From positions 24,323,501 to 24,387,500 of the forward strand of contig NC_088339.1 in assembly GCF_036884655.1 (NCBI RefSeq): a DNA stretch of 64,000 nucleotides. Reading direction: 5' to 3'. The notes beneath the pieces were generated by a model that did no database searches, was not told the DNA's origin, and was given only the letters and a program-made list of their open reading frames with translations. Origin of the DNA: Musa acuminata AAA Group (lineage: Eukaryota; Streptophyta; Magnoliopsida; Zingiberales; Musaceae). This document shows, in pieces, positions 34,301 to 46,189 of this stretch. The position numbers and the translations under genes are program-made. The stretch's first letter is position 1; each line of letters starts with the position of its first letter.

Positions 34301-37300
34301 TACAGTTTGATTTGGGACCAAAGTACATTATGATGAATTATCCATAAAATTTTTATTAAATATAAAATGCCTAAAGAAGTAAGGCTTACGATTGTTCGGC
34401 AGTATCCTGATGATCAGAATATTGATCACTATAGCCCAAAGCCTGAAATGCACGTAAAACATCAGCATGACTACACTACAAGACATCATATAGACATATA
34501 AGCAGTATAGGAAAATTAAAATAAGCTGGGATTTTTACGACCTTCTGATCTTTGATTTTTCTGTAATCTCTATTTTTTTTCTTATCCCTTGACTTTTCAT
34601 GTGCATGCTTACTATCATTTCCTCGATTTATGTTCTTCTTTGCATCCAGTGCAAGTTCTGCTAGGAAGGCTTCTCTGGCAGCATCAGACTTTTCTGTAGC
34701 ATCTTTATCTACCAAACTTTCCAAGCATAACTGTGAAAAAAAAAATCAAAAGCAAGCAGAAGATATTAGTAACCAGATCAAAGAATCATATGCTGAAACA
34801 TCTTCAAACATAAGTAAAAGTAACAATTGAACAAACCCGAAGGAAAGACTTCACAAGAGGCAAAAGAACTGTACGATAATCAAAGGCCAAGGCAGGCCCA
34901 AGCTTAGCCTCCAACTGTTGCATGCCAGTCATATTTCGCATGATCCTTGCATCAATCTTGTTAAGCTGCAAGCAAGAAAAAATGTTTATTTGGTCCTATT
35001 ACCAAGCATAGAAAAACACAGTGGATCAAGTGAAAGAAATTATAATACCTCGACAGACAATTGCTCCTTCTGTCGTTGGATTGCTATTCCTACGCAAGTA
35101 TCTGTTTGCTGCAAGTAGTCATGCACCCTCCAATCATCACCCTCGTCACAATCCAACTCACACAAGCGAGAACTAACACCGGACAAAGCCTCATCGCAAC
35201 CAAATTGTGATACATTCAAAGCTTGTGCCTCCTTAAGGACGTTAGAAATTACATCCAACTCAAGTCTGCAGGCATTAAATATCTCATCATTCTCCCGTTC
35301 AACAAGCTCTTCTTGTCTCTTCCTTAAAGTAGCCTCATAACTTTGAGATGCAAACTTCCCTGCTTGCTCCCTTTTCTTAAGTTCTTCAAAGCAAAGGTTC
35401 TCGATAGACTGCAAGGCCTCCTCATAGCTTAGATGTTCACATTTCCTCTCACACAGACTTTGTAAGAGATAGAACTCCTTCTCAAGCATCTGAAGTATTT
35501 CGATGCCTTGATGAGATTTCTCTTCGCGCATGCGGGTCCAAGCTGACAGTTGGTCCCCATTCGAAGGGCCAGCAAATAACCATGACAGAAAAGCATCTGC
35601 ATCAGGCATACTATCCTTGTCATCATCATTTCCCGAATTCTCATGATGAGATCCAGGCTTTTGTGTAAATGAACGACCATGCAAGAGGAGACTGGAAGAA
35701 TCAAAGGTCAGGCAGACATCTTCTGAGTCTTCACTACCCTGTCCAGAACTATCAGCATCACCAGCAGCAGTATCCTTCTCGGAATATCTCCCTAACCCAC
35801 AAGACTGTGACAGCTCCTGCAAGAACTTGAGGACCTTCCGGAGGTGTGAAGCATCCAAGAAGCAGATACAAATAGGTGACTGGTCCAATGCATGGTTCAG
35901 CGGTAACGATCCAGAGGGAAAAGCTTGGATCTCTTCGATGGCATACTGTATCACCTTATTCAGATGGCTCACTGAGAGGCTCTTATGCTTCACAAGTGTC
36001 TGAAACATAGCTTGAACTCTTTCCAAAAGATTGATCCGTTCAACATCATCCGACAATGGCCATCTGCGAGAGACATCATCAATGTCGGACATCTCGCTGT
36101 AGTTCCCTTCCACAGGAAACTCATTGGAAATGTCTCGATCTGCTAAGTCCCCATGCTGTGGTGAAGAAGAAGAATCTGAGTTCTCTCTAGCGCTCCAGTA
36201 CTCGGAGGAACAGTCCTTATCCTTACTGCCAGAATCAGATTCAGCGTCCCTAATGACGGGCTGACGCTTCGAATGCTCCTCTTTGAGCATCATTGCAGCT
36301 GCAGCAGCATCAATGGGCTTCCAACTCCCATTAAGAAGCATCTCAATCCATTCCCCATCAACTTCTTGGGGCATTACTGACTGCAGCTTGGTTGAAAGAC
36401 TGCTCAAATGCTCCCTCACAGTGTGCTGGATGTGGGCGTCACATTCCGTGAACTTCTCATCGCACCGGCAACAAGCCCAGAACTTCCATGTCCCATTGGT
36501 TTCCACGAACGCCAGTGCCTCCCCCAAGATGTCCAGCGCGAAATTGTCCTTTGCTGTTGAGGCATAATGCGTCCTGAGCTCTGGGATGCTCACAATTAGG
36601 AAACCTAGCCGCTTCTTGATGCTCATCGAGTTCCAGTAGGCACGGACCTGATCCATGCGGTCGGTCGAGGAACCAACCTTCTTGGAGCTCAGCTTCCGGC
36701 GCTCTGCTAGCCGGTGAGCGCTGGAGGACCCAGGTGTATCCGAGCCTGGGCGGCCATCATCCTCATGGGGTGACCGTGGGGAGCTACCAGGCTTTTGCTG
36801 TATGATGCGAGCGGCAGCCACCCGGACCTCGATCTCCTTGCGGCGCTCCTCCGGGGTCTTGGTGACCTTCTTGATCTCATTGGGGCGGCGGGCCGCCTGC
36901 ACCAACCGGACTTCCATGGGATCCTCAGAGATGCGGCGCATCGGGATCAGCCGGAACCTCTCCTCGCCGGCGGCCCCGTTGCCGAGATTCTTCATCCAGG
37001 ACGAGATGGAGGCTATGTTGGACTTCTGGATGAGAGCCCGGAGCTCCTGCTGAACGTGGGTGATCCGGGCATCGGACGTCGACAGCTTCTGCTGGCTCTC
37101 CTCGTGGAGGCTCTCCTTGGCGGGGTCGACCGGATCAGGGATGGCAAGCGCGCGCTCGCACTCCTGGACCACCTCCTCGTAGCCACGCCCGTCTGTGGCG
37201 GCGTCGTACAGGAGGCTAGCGTAGAAGTGTGCGAACTCGATCGACGACGGGGAGAGCGTGACGGCGCGACGGGCGGAGTCGATGGCAGCGCGGAGGTGCC

Positions 37301-37646
37301 GGAGCTTCGCGCCGGGATCATCGAGGAGGGCGGCGACCTTGACAGCGACGGTGCCGTGGACGCGGTGAAGAAGAGCAGAAGACTCATGCCGCGCGGCCGC
37401 CTCCTTCATCAGGCGGAGGGCCTTGGTGTGGTTCCCGCGGCGAAGGGCCGTGAGCGCCCGCTCACATTCCACCTTCACAGAGGCCGCCTCGGCGGAATCA
37501 GGGCCATCGGGGCGGCGGCGCCCATCATCGGAGGCCAGGGAGGGTGGAGACGATAACGCATCGACAGCGGCGGCGGTGGCGGTGGCGGTGGCGTCGGGGG
37601 GATGGCGGGCGGGGCGCTGGGTAGGGTTTCGCTTCTTATGCCCCAT
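22324..37646 (-). CDS. DUF627/DUF629/USP-domain protein (ubiquitin carboxyl-terminal hydrolase-related)
   Basis: Fourteen exons: 35049-37646, 34837-34965, 34542-34730, 34390-34442, 32104-32747, 31832-31978, 30396-30494, 26364-26497, 26065-26277, 25632-25901, 25350-25497, 24556-24683, 22484-22564, 22324-22410. The sum is 4920 nt, 1639 aa. Family: large plant UCH-related proteins. The N-terminal TPR-like DUF627 spans about residues 55-170. DUF629 contains a C2H2-like finger around residues 392-413 (ACCRCDEKF). A Glu/Lys-rich coiled coil lies at about 1009-1056, a ubiquitin-interacting-motif-like helix at 1271-1286 ([10 protein letters not shown]), and a C-terminal USP fold from about 1310. The USP Cys box reads GEYNCFLN (Cys1324) and the His box GQHYHCF (His1591), so both catalytic residues are present although relatives are often called inactive. 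Exon 10 ends at a GC donor. Intron 7 (3.9 kb) carries nested hAT elements. Likely acts on or reads ubiquitin; the substrate is unknown. Confidence 0.93.
22565..24555. other. Intron 12 of the USP-like gene with degenerate LTR-like sequence
   Basis: A 2-kb intron. Around 23530-23570 the phrase AGTCCCATATTGAAAGTGGG resembles the 5' end common to copia LTRs, but no full element or repeat pair is visible. Confidence 0.35.
28564..29475. mobile_element. Inner non-autonomous hAT-like element (912 bp), nested
   Basis: Flanked by the perfect 8-bp duplication GCATAGGT (28556-28563 and 29476-29483). The terminal inverted repeat is CAGTGATTTAAAAAGCGC against a right end that reads CAGTGATTTCAATAGGCGC inward. 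Subterminal repeats of GCGCC/GCGAGGC are dense at both ends, and the middle is very AT-rich (28660-28910). It contains a 33-bp minisatellite at 29013-29100. It inserted into the outer hAT element, so it is younger. No transposase is encoded. Confidence 0.9.
29013..29100. repeat. 33-bp minisatellite in the inner hAT element
   Basis: The unit starting GCGATTGTGGCAGCGGCGAG begins at 29013, 29046 and 29079, giving 2.7 copies with essentially no differences. The uniformity suggests recent expansion. Confidence 0.85.
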
Positions 37647-39353
37647 AAGACAACAAACCCAAGAAGGGGGATGAAGAAGAGAGAATAGATTATACTATCT
37701 CTGCTACAAAAGGGCTGACCACCTAACCGGACTCCAACTCACCTCCGCCGCCGCCCCTCATCCTCATGAATCCGCCGGCGGCGATCCCAGCCACAAGTGA
37801 TCTATCAATCTACACAACGCACCTACCTAATACTAATACTAAAAGTCAGAGACACAGATTCGCCTGGGTTCAAAGGAAGGAAGGAAGGAGGGGATCGAAG
37901 GGAGAGAAAGCAGCGATGGACGGTGCGATCGACGAGCGAGGAGGCGGAGAAGGGAAGATGAAGCGAGGGGGGGAGGGGGTGGGGGGTGGGGGGCGGGGGA
38001 GAGGAGAGGAGAGGGGTGGGTGGCGACCTGCTTTGATAATTGTAGATCTGGTGATGCTGATGATGGTAGGTCGTGCTCGAGATGCGCATCATCTGATTCG
38101 CACGTGATTCGTGTGTCGATTGAATCTACCGGGAACGACTTTACTTGGCTCGAACCCGCCAACTCGATCGACCCATTTCCATCCGATCTCCATCGATTAC
38201 GTGAAATCTATTTCCGCCAATTCCCAAGTTACCAAATGGATGAAAAATATTTTATGATTAATAATAACAATTAATATTAAGTAAGTAAAAAAAAAAATAC
38301 TTTTCACAATATAAATATGTTACCGTTAGTCATTAAGTAAACGCAATTAATGCTACTGTTAATAACTATTTTACACACGTCCATAATCAATTGCGTCGCT
38401 TTCTTTGTGCACAACATAATTGTGTCTAATAATTTAAGCCCCATTAATTTATCATCATTCGTAATAGTAGCAAAAAAACATTATCACATAAACAATATCC
38501 TTTGACATCATATTCTGAGGTCTTTATTGATTGGGTTTGGTATTTACCTTTTTCGACAATCGCATGTTGGGTTCTCTTGGATAGATGGATAACCAAATTC
38601 ATGTATGAGCCAAGTTGCTGTATAAAAGATCTGAAGCATAATAACAACCTCCCTGTTTGTAAGATTTCATGCATCATGCATTAGATAGTTCTTTATTCCA
38701 TCCGTAGCTAAATTAGGACGAACGCCTTTGTTCTCTCGTACCAAAATCTGTGATATGAGACATAAATAATACAATACGATGATCAGATGTGTTCAATGCA
38801 TAAACAAACCAGTATAGGTAAGTCGAGATCACAACAGATACCCAACACAATTTTATCTTGCTATCCATAAACCATGGTTAAGTTGTTAGCACAGAATATT
38901 TTTTGTAACTGAATTAAAGTAATATCAAACTCGAGCACAATTTTTACCATGGGTGCCTCACTTGATATAAGAAGAGAGCACATTACACTTCAAAGAGAAT
39001 GCTTGCTTCGTCAAATCAGTCCTCAACAATTCCAAACTGCAAGCCTGGCTTAATCTGGAACATCTTCTTCATAAATTAGATCAGAGTAGAAAGAGCAAAA
39101 CTGATACTCTACAGGCATGCTATAAGAATTAGAATTTTCGGATACACTGGTATGGTTTAATGGACATACGGGCAGAGAAAGGAGCAGAATGTAACAATTA
39201 TGAGAAACCAACATAAACATGAAACGGGGAGGAAAACGCAGCCACTATTTTTGCCATCAGAGCTTGCTCTTGCAAAAACTACCTACTCTAGTTAATGCCC
39301 CAAATAAGTCTTTGCATAACCCCTTCTCTAAATTCTTCAAGCCCAACATGACA
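37647..39353. other. Promoter region of the USP-like gene and spacer to the Alba gene
   Basis: The first about 450 bp upstream of the USP-like ATG are GC-rich and contain a tight G-run array (separate entry) but no clear TATA box, as is usual for housekeeping promoters. The rest is AT-rich spacer and the 3' UTR of the Alba gene. No further gene recognised. Confidence 0.55.
37967..37999 (+). other. G-quadruplex-prone motif in the USP-like gene leader/promoter
   Basis: Five G-runs of 7, 5, 6, 6 and 5 bases are separated by single bases (A, T, T, C), followed by a GA/GGA-rich tail to about 38020. Single-base loops give very stable quadruplexes. The G-rich strand is the plus strand, so for the minus-strand gene starting at 37646 it is the template strand, about 320 bp upstream of the ATG. 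Confidence 0.85.
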
Positions 39354-42300
39354 CTAGACCTGGTTTTCTCTAGCACGGTTGACCATCCTTCCTCGACCAC
39401 CACCATAACCTCTCCCAGCAGCTCTTCCACCATCTCCTCTACCTCCTCCATATGCTCCACCTGTCACATTCAATAATTGTCCTAGTCATCGCATAATATT
39501 AAAGGCAACCTAGTACATTTATGGAAAGCAAAAGTGAACACACAAAGCGTCTTTAATTTTCCTTTTCTTTAAGAATATAGGAAGAGCTTTATCCAACATA
39601 AGTGATTTTGCAAATCCAATTCTACAAGGTAAGACTGCCAGTTGAAATATCAGAGCACAAGGATCATCTGGTTTGGTAACCTTAAAAGAGATACAGATAT
39701 TTCTCTGGCTGCAGCATGAATAGTAAACATTTCGACCCAAATAATTAAGTTCTTAACAAAGTAACCAGATTCAAGCAAAAAGTCTACCAAATAGTTACTA
39801 TCAACTGAAAAATCATCCTCTTCCTTTCTTTCTTCCTTTTCTATAAATTTCTAGAAGTATTTCAATCAAGTTCATGACATACAAGTATAGCTGAGGGTTG
39901 GCTATCCCATCATGCGTCCAGTTTAGATAAGCTTTTAACCATCAACATGGTGTCAAACGTGGACTATATACAAAATCAAAAATGTTCCATAGCTGATAAA
40001 GGGAACCTCTAGAACTAGGCTACGAGCCAATATGCTTAGATACAGTCATATGTGAGGTCTCTCAGACCAAAATTTGATACTAAATAGTAAACTTCGCACG
40101 GTAAACCAATTTTTTATAACATTTTATTACTAAATTTTACCACAATCATACCAAACACACGTATTATTTGTCTTTAATCGCAATTCCACTAAAACTTGCA
40201 AAGCATTAAATACACTAATGACTAAAGTAAAGGATATGTTGCCTATTATTTGATTGACTACGTCAATCATAAACCTAGAAGATGTAGATTGGGAGTAAAG
40301 TTCTTTCAGCTCCAAATGGTTTTATCTCACCTCTCCATAGTCAGCATCGACAAATCATTTCTGAAAAACCTCGATAGGCCTGTGCAAGCAGCTTACATTA
40401 ATAATACGGTTTGGTCTCATAGGATCATGCCTTCAATCAGTCTAAATTTTAACATAATACTCATGACTCTTGATCATCAGGTTATATATATGTCATGTCA
40501 TGCCTCAGCTATGAAGAATATGACCTGGCTTCATGTAGCTAAGCCCTCTGGCCTGTACAATCAAAGTTCCATTTCAGCAAAACCAAGATCAACCTTGCCA
40601 TCAAGACCTCACCCTAGTAGAGACTAAGTATGTATAAAATCAAGACAAGAAAGCTCAGAAACAGGAAAAGTTGTCGGTGGTTACAAGTATCAAAACATCT
40701 ATAAGTGTTGACTTGAGCACAACATACCAAAGGTGAAAATTCATCAGACACCAATCACATTTGGAAAATTCGTTTTAATATCCACCTTTCAACAGTGGAT
40801 GTAAATTTCAATGATATTAATTTTGGAACCGTATTTGTTTATAATGGACAGGGAGAGGTTTCAGATTCAATTCAAGTGGATGTAGATGAAGTATAAAGAA
40901 CTGGACATATCCCCCAAGAAATACTCAAAACACTAATCAAAACCTATTGATCACGGTGCACATGTCGAAGAGCCTTTCAAAGCAAATGTGAAAAGAGGAC
41001 TTTAACAAGTCAATCAAATGACATCATTCTTTGGGTTAATATGGGTGTTGTAAGATGCTTGGATATCTGGACATGGATATGCTTAAAACCCATGTCCATA
41101 TCTATAGCTGGAAGTTTCATCGAACATAATTCAGATACAAATACAAATAAGTGACAACACATTCATGCGACCGTATACTGAACACTAATTGGAAATGGAG
41201 TTGGATGGTTATTATCTGACATACTTTTGCCATAGAACTTTCTTGATCTTGTAACATGACAACTTTAAAACAAATTCAAGATTGGCAACTGTTCTGGTTG
41301 ATCCTAGACACACTCGGGCATATGAAATAACAGCTTAATAAGCTTGCATTTGGTTCAAGTACACTTTAGGTAGATAATCAAACAATGCTGCAAACCACTG
41401 CATAAGATGAGAGACGATCAAACAAGGTTACCACGATAATTCCAACCACCTCTACCACGTCCACCACCTCGACCCCAGTTGGAGTTCCATCCACCATTAT
41501 CTACATGCAAAGAAAATTGTAGAAAATTAACAAGTATTAAAAACAATATTTTCTAAATACAATAAAAAATGTAAACTTAGTTACCCCGATCATGGCTATA
41601 TCCACCTTGATAGTTGCCATATCCACTGTTATTGTCATATCTTCCATAGCCACCATATCCTCCTTGATTGTTGCCATATCCACCCTGGTTATTGTCATAT
41701 CCACCATAGCCACCATATCTTCTTCCCCAACCCCTCCCTCTTCCTCTTCCTCTTCCTCTACCTCTACCACGTCCTCGTGCATAAAAATCTTAACCAAGCA
41801 TTTATAGAAAATCAATCAATACAACCAACAAAAAAAAAATAATAGATCTAAGCTGTGTACCTTCATTAAGTTGAGTTTGTGCTTGCTTTGGTTGAATCTG
41901 CTGTTGCCATTGAAATTGTTGTGGTTGTTGATATCTTTGCTGATGCTTTGGCTGCTCTAGAGGTACTTGGTACCTACCAATGGAAGCAAAGAAATCCAAA
42001 GCAGATATCCTAACAAAACTTGCCAAGTGGACTATATTGGAGATGAAGCATGAAAAATGACAAATGGTTTACCCAGGGGAGTTCTTGTTTAGCTCTCTGG
42101 CTGACAAAGATATTGAAATCATTGAAACATGACGTGTCGTCTCCAAACTAAACAATTAAACTTCAAAAGTTTAAGGAAACAAACCTCTTTAAAAAGATTA
42201 TAAAAGTAGGTAATTATCTATGAACATGAAAGCCAGCAAGAACTTAACGGTACAAGACCCTCTTCAATAGGTTCCCACACATCTGTAATACTGACCGAAC

Positions 42301-44637
42301 TGATTGCAGTATCTTGATATAACCCAGGAATCCTTTTCTGCAATCAAATTACATGGGAGCTGAAGATTAATACAACTTCAAACAAAATTAAGAAAGAAGG
42401 AATTTTTTTCTAAAACCAACCTTTACAATCTCGGCAATTGCCACTGCTTTGCTGATTGCCTGTCCCATTGCCTTTAAGACAATCTCTCCAACATGTTTTT
42501 CCTGCTTGAAAAACCATAATGTGTAATCATCAAAGAGAAGAACTCAGGGTTCACATCTTCAGAACTTGCATGTGTACCAAGTCTCACTTAACTATCTACT
42601 CTGGGTCACAACAACTTAGTGTACTCACGCTCAACTTAGTGAGCCATGCGTATAAAATGAAAAGAAACTTTTTATAATCAGATTACTTATTCAACTTTGA
42701 AGCAACAGAAAGATGAAATTAAAAGAGACACTATGCTTTATGTAAATAGGTAAATATGTTTTTCATGCAGGGTCTTATTCTAGCAGCTAATTCTAGTGTT
42801 TATGAGATCATAATTGCTTCCTCTAGAAAACCTGTCATTTTGCCTTCTTCTAATTTTTCTTTTAACATGTTTAGAACAACTTTGGCATTAGTCCTTGGTT
42901 CAAGAGCTTAACATTGAACCAAAAAGGTACAAGTTTCTACTTTTAAGTGGCTTTTAAGATTCAAATTTTAAGGCACAACCTTTCTCAAATATATTTTACA
43001 GGATAGAATTAGTACTAGCTTAAGAGGACTAGTACCAGCTCGGTCACTTTTATCAAGACTTTGTTCACAAACTCTTCTTAACTCTTAGTTTAGCTCCAAA
43101 ACTGATTAATGTCAAAAAAAGGATAAAACTAATGTTTATGTAGATGATTCATGCAAATAGAGAACTACATATAAATGAATGACTTGAAATATGAAACTCT
43201 TACAGACTAAGCCCACGAATGAAGCTCAAATTATTGAGCAATCACAATTAAAGCAGAAGCTAGACCCAAAAGTTTAACTTTTTGACCCGTATCAGTCAGC
43301 ATAGGCAAAATTTCTCATGCCTCCACAAGGTTTTCACCAAAACCAAATGCATTTGATGATATGTACACTCCTAATTATATATGCTTGTCTCAGTTGAATC
43401 TTTCTTTTCTTTTATGCAAGGAAAATAAAATATTTGCAAAGTGTAGCTCAATCATATCCCATTAATTATCAATTTACTTCAAACCAAACTGATCCTCTTC
43501 CATCTTGAGCCCCGAAACTTCCTTCGAGAGACCACGTGTCCAAAAATGAAAAGGGAAGCCACAACACCCCCATCATCACCCATCCACCTGCTCAAAATGA
43601 TTGATCAACCTACAAAAAGAACGTAACCCGTAGTAGATGCATGAATCTTTTTCCACATGTTATCTCTAGATACAGGGGTTTTCCAGCAATTGTACTTAAA
43701 TGATTAGTCAGCACAATGTCGGCAAAGGACATGCCTATAGGATGTGGCTTTTCAACCATTATCCAGTGAGGGGTGTACTGGAGAGAATTAAATGCTTGCT
43801 AAAAATGGCTCAACTACACTCTTTTGCTATTATTTTCTTAAACAAATGATGGCAATGTGGTTCGATGAAGATTGCCTACTAATTATGTTCTCTGACAAAG
43901 AATAGATTATCCAAAAGAATATTACAAGTAATGAGATGGCAACTGGTGAGATACAGTCACGATACAAGTTAAAGTGGAAAGAAGAGACCACATGGCTGGT
44001 CAAAATAAGCCAATCTCAACAAAACAAAATTTTATCCTTCTGAAAGAAACAATCACGGATTTGCTGAATCTATTCTTCATGGCATACACATTAAGGTTCA
44101 AAGCTAAAAGAATGAAAATGCTCTGACCTAATAGAATCATGTCAAGAAGGATTTCTCCAATGGCAACAGCTTCATTATCAGCTGTGTACTCGTACTTCCA
44201 TCCATATATTGAGAAGATGAATTGTATACTATACTTCCAACACCAGTTGTTACATGGTTAAAACATCCATCGAATTCCCAACCTCAGAAATCAACAACAA
44301 TAATATCAGAATTATGAAGCAGTTCTCGAGATTTAGGATTGATTCCAGCCTCGGAATCTATGTCACTCTTAAGATAATGCCTTCCTAGGAAGAAGAGAGC
44401 CATGGGCCATTGGATCAAGTATAACAGAAATCCCCATCATCAAAGGCATGAACACCGCTAACAAACCCTAAATCTCGAGTGATAGTTACAGAATAGGATC
44501 AGCGAGACACATACCAGAAGGAGGCTGGTCGCGTAGCTCACATAGTTGCGGATGATGCCCTGGCTGGTGATTCGGATCTCGTTCTCGTTGATGGCCGATT
44601 CCTGCCGCGGCTTCTCCACCTTATGGTACCTATCCAT
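39354..44637 (-). CDS. Alba-domain DNA/RNA-binding protein with RGG-rich tail
   Basis: Eight exons: 44515-44637, 42421-42501, 42249-42337, 42073-42147, 41861-41973, 41585-41788, 41432-41500, 39354-39460. The sum is 861 nt, 286 aa. The N-terminal Alba domain covers about residues 15-125 and includes the family signatures NEIRITSQG, NYVSYATSLL and LETTRHVSM. A Gln-rich linker (exon 5) follows, then an Arg/Gly tail rich in RGRG and GGY repeats (exons 6-8) that typically binds RNA. Plant long-form Alba proteins bind nucleic acids and associate with mRNA, stress granules or R-loops (family knowledge). Every junction is GT-AG and keeps frame. The neighbour upstream, a P4H pseudogene, is divergent, with 1.5 kb between. 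Confidence 0.93.
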
Positions 44638-45818
44638 GGCTAACAGGGTGCTCCTCCGACGACGGGAAGCGAAGCCACAGGGACCGGTAGGGGTAGGGTT
44701 TTGAGTGGGAAGGGTTCTTCTCAGGTCGAAGCAAAAGTACCGCAAGCACAAAAGACACAATACACATACGTGTATATAACACACGTGTATGTATGTATGT
44801 CTCCATGTGCTTCTCAAACAAAATATTTTTTGTTGGTTTTTCTCATATAACCCCGTATTTTATATAGTATTAACAATAATCTTCCCTCTAATGACTATAT
44901 GCATCTTAATTTAGCAAATTCAACATATTACCATATATCCCTAAAATAGAGCATATTCATTTGTTATTTACTGTTTAAGCTTTAAAACCAAATCAGCACC
45001 ACAATCTTTTTCGTTTGACCCTTCATGTTATAGAAAATTATAAAATTATTAATAAATATTTATTATCAATTTATGTATTGATATGATAATCGAGATTTGA
45101 CAAATAAGTTTAATAATGACAACATACCAAAGATTTAATCTAAAAAATAAAAATCTATCAATCAAAAATATTATTCAAAATTTTTTAAAGAAAAATATAT
45201 TGAATGAGGTTTTGTACCCTCAATCATTATTAAGAAAATATATTTTTTTTTCTAATTTTTATTTATTAATAATTTTAGTATTATTGATTTATTAAATCTT
45301 TATTTTTCATTCTTTCTATCTCTGAAGTATGTTGCTACTCATTCTACATCACATACGATCTAATATGTTTTATTATCTTTCTCTAGATTGATCTATATTT
45401 TAAGAAAATCAACAAAAAAAAATCTAAATTTGTATCTTATTAAATTATAAAATAATTATATAAGACATTCAGATTCAAACTAATAAAATTATTTTATCTT
45501 TATGTGTGAGTGTCGTATACGTTATTTATATAATATTTTTAAAAATATTTTATTTAAAGACATATAATAATTTTATTTAAATCTAATATAATATGAACAC
45601 AAATTAATTAATGTAATTATTTGTGAGAGTTAGATTTACACCTACTCAGTGACTTAGTTAAAAAATAGCATATTTACCCTATATATTTTAGTATTGCATA
45701 TATGCCCCTTTAGATATCAAATTCATACCTACAAGATACTTTTCTTAGTATCAAACCATCATAATAATCATAAGATTGAGATAATTAAAGAACATATAGG
45801 GATAATTTGATTATTTTG

Positions 45819-45862
<44 letters not shown>

Positions 45863-46189
45863 TGATTCAAGACTGAAGGTATCGAGATGCTTCCACCCCA
45901 ACGACCCGCAACGAACCGCCAAGAAATGCTTTTCGCCACTTGTGACTAGTACTCGCACGTCTACCGGGTAGGTCCCGCGGAAGAATGCGGTGCCACCTCC
46001 AATCACAAGGCGGGGCTTTGAGTTGGTTCATCGGTAATCCGACGCAGGAGTACGTGATGTTTTTGACAGAGCCGTTCCTAGTACATTCTAAGAGACCAAA
46101 GCGAAGGCCATTAATTTCCAATGAATACCTCTCACCGTGTTCGAGGAAGGCGGCCACGAGTCCACCGGCGAAGATCTCCTCCTCCTTCG
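44638..46189. other. AT-rich spacer with long (AT)n run
   Basis: It contains the Alba promoter near 44640-44830, then very AT-rich DNA with no coding sequence recognised. An uninterrupted (AT)20 microsatellite lies at 45821-45860. Confidence 0.6.
45821..45860. repeat. (AT)20 microsatellite
   Basis: Forty bases of pure AT dinucleotide, likely length-polymorphic. Confidence 0.95.

Noticed and set aside
36795..37556. 253-codon plus-strand open frame
   Set aside because: It is antisense to exon 1 of the USP-like gene, in GC-rich DNA where stops are rare; it has no recognisable domain and the minus-strand protein is clearly real.
41537..41815. Glu-rich 92-codon minus-strand frame
   Set aside because: Alternate frame over the RGG-coding exon of the Alba gene; the RGG frame connects to the Alba domain by valid splice sites.
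45867..46157. 96-codon minus-strand frame upstream of the P4H pseudogene
   Set aside because: No family resemblance and no supporting context; could not be distinguished from chance.
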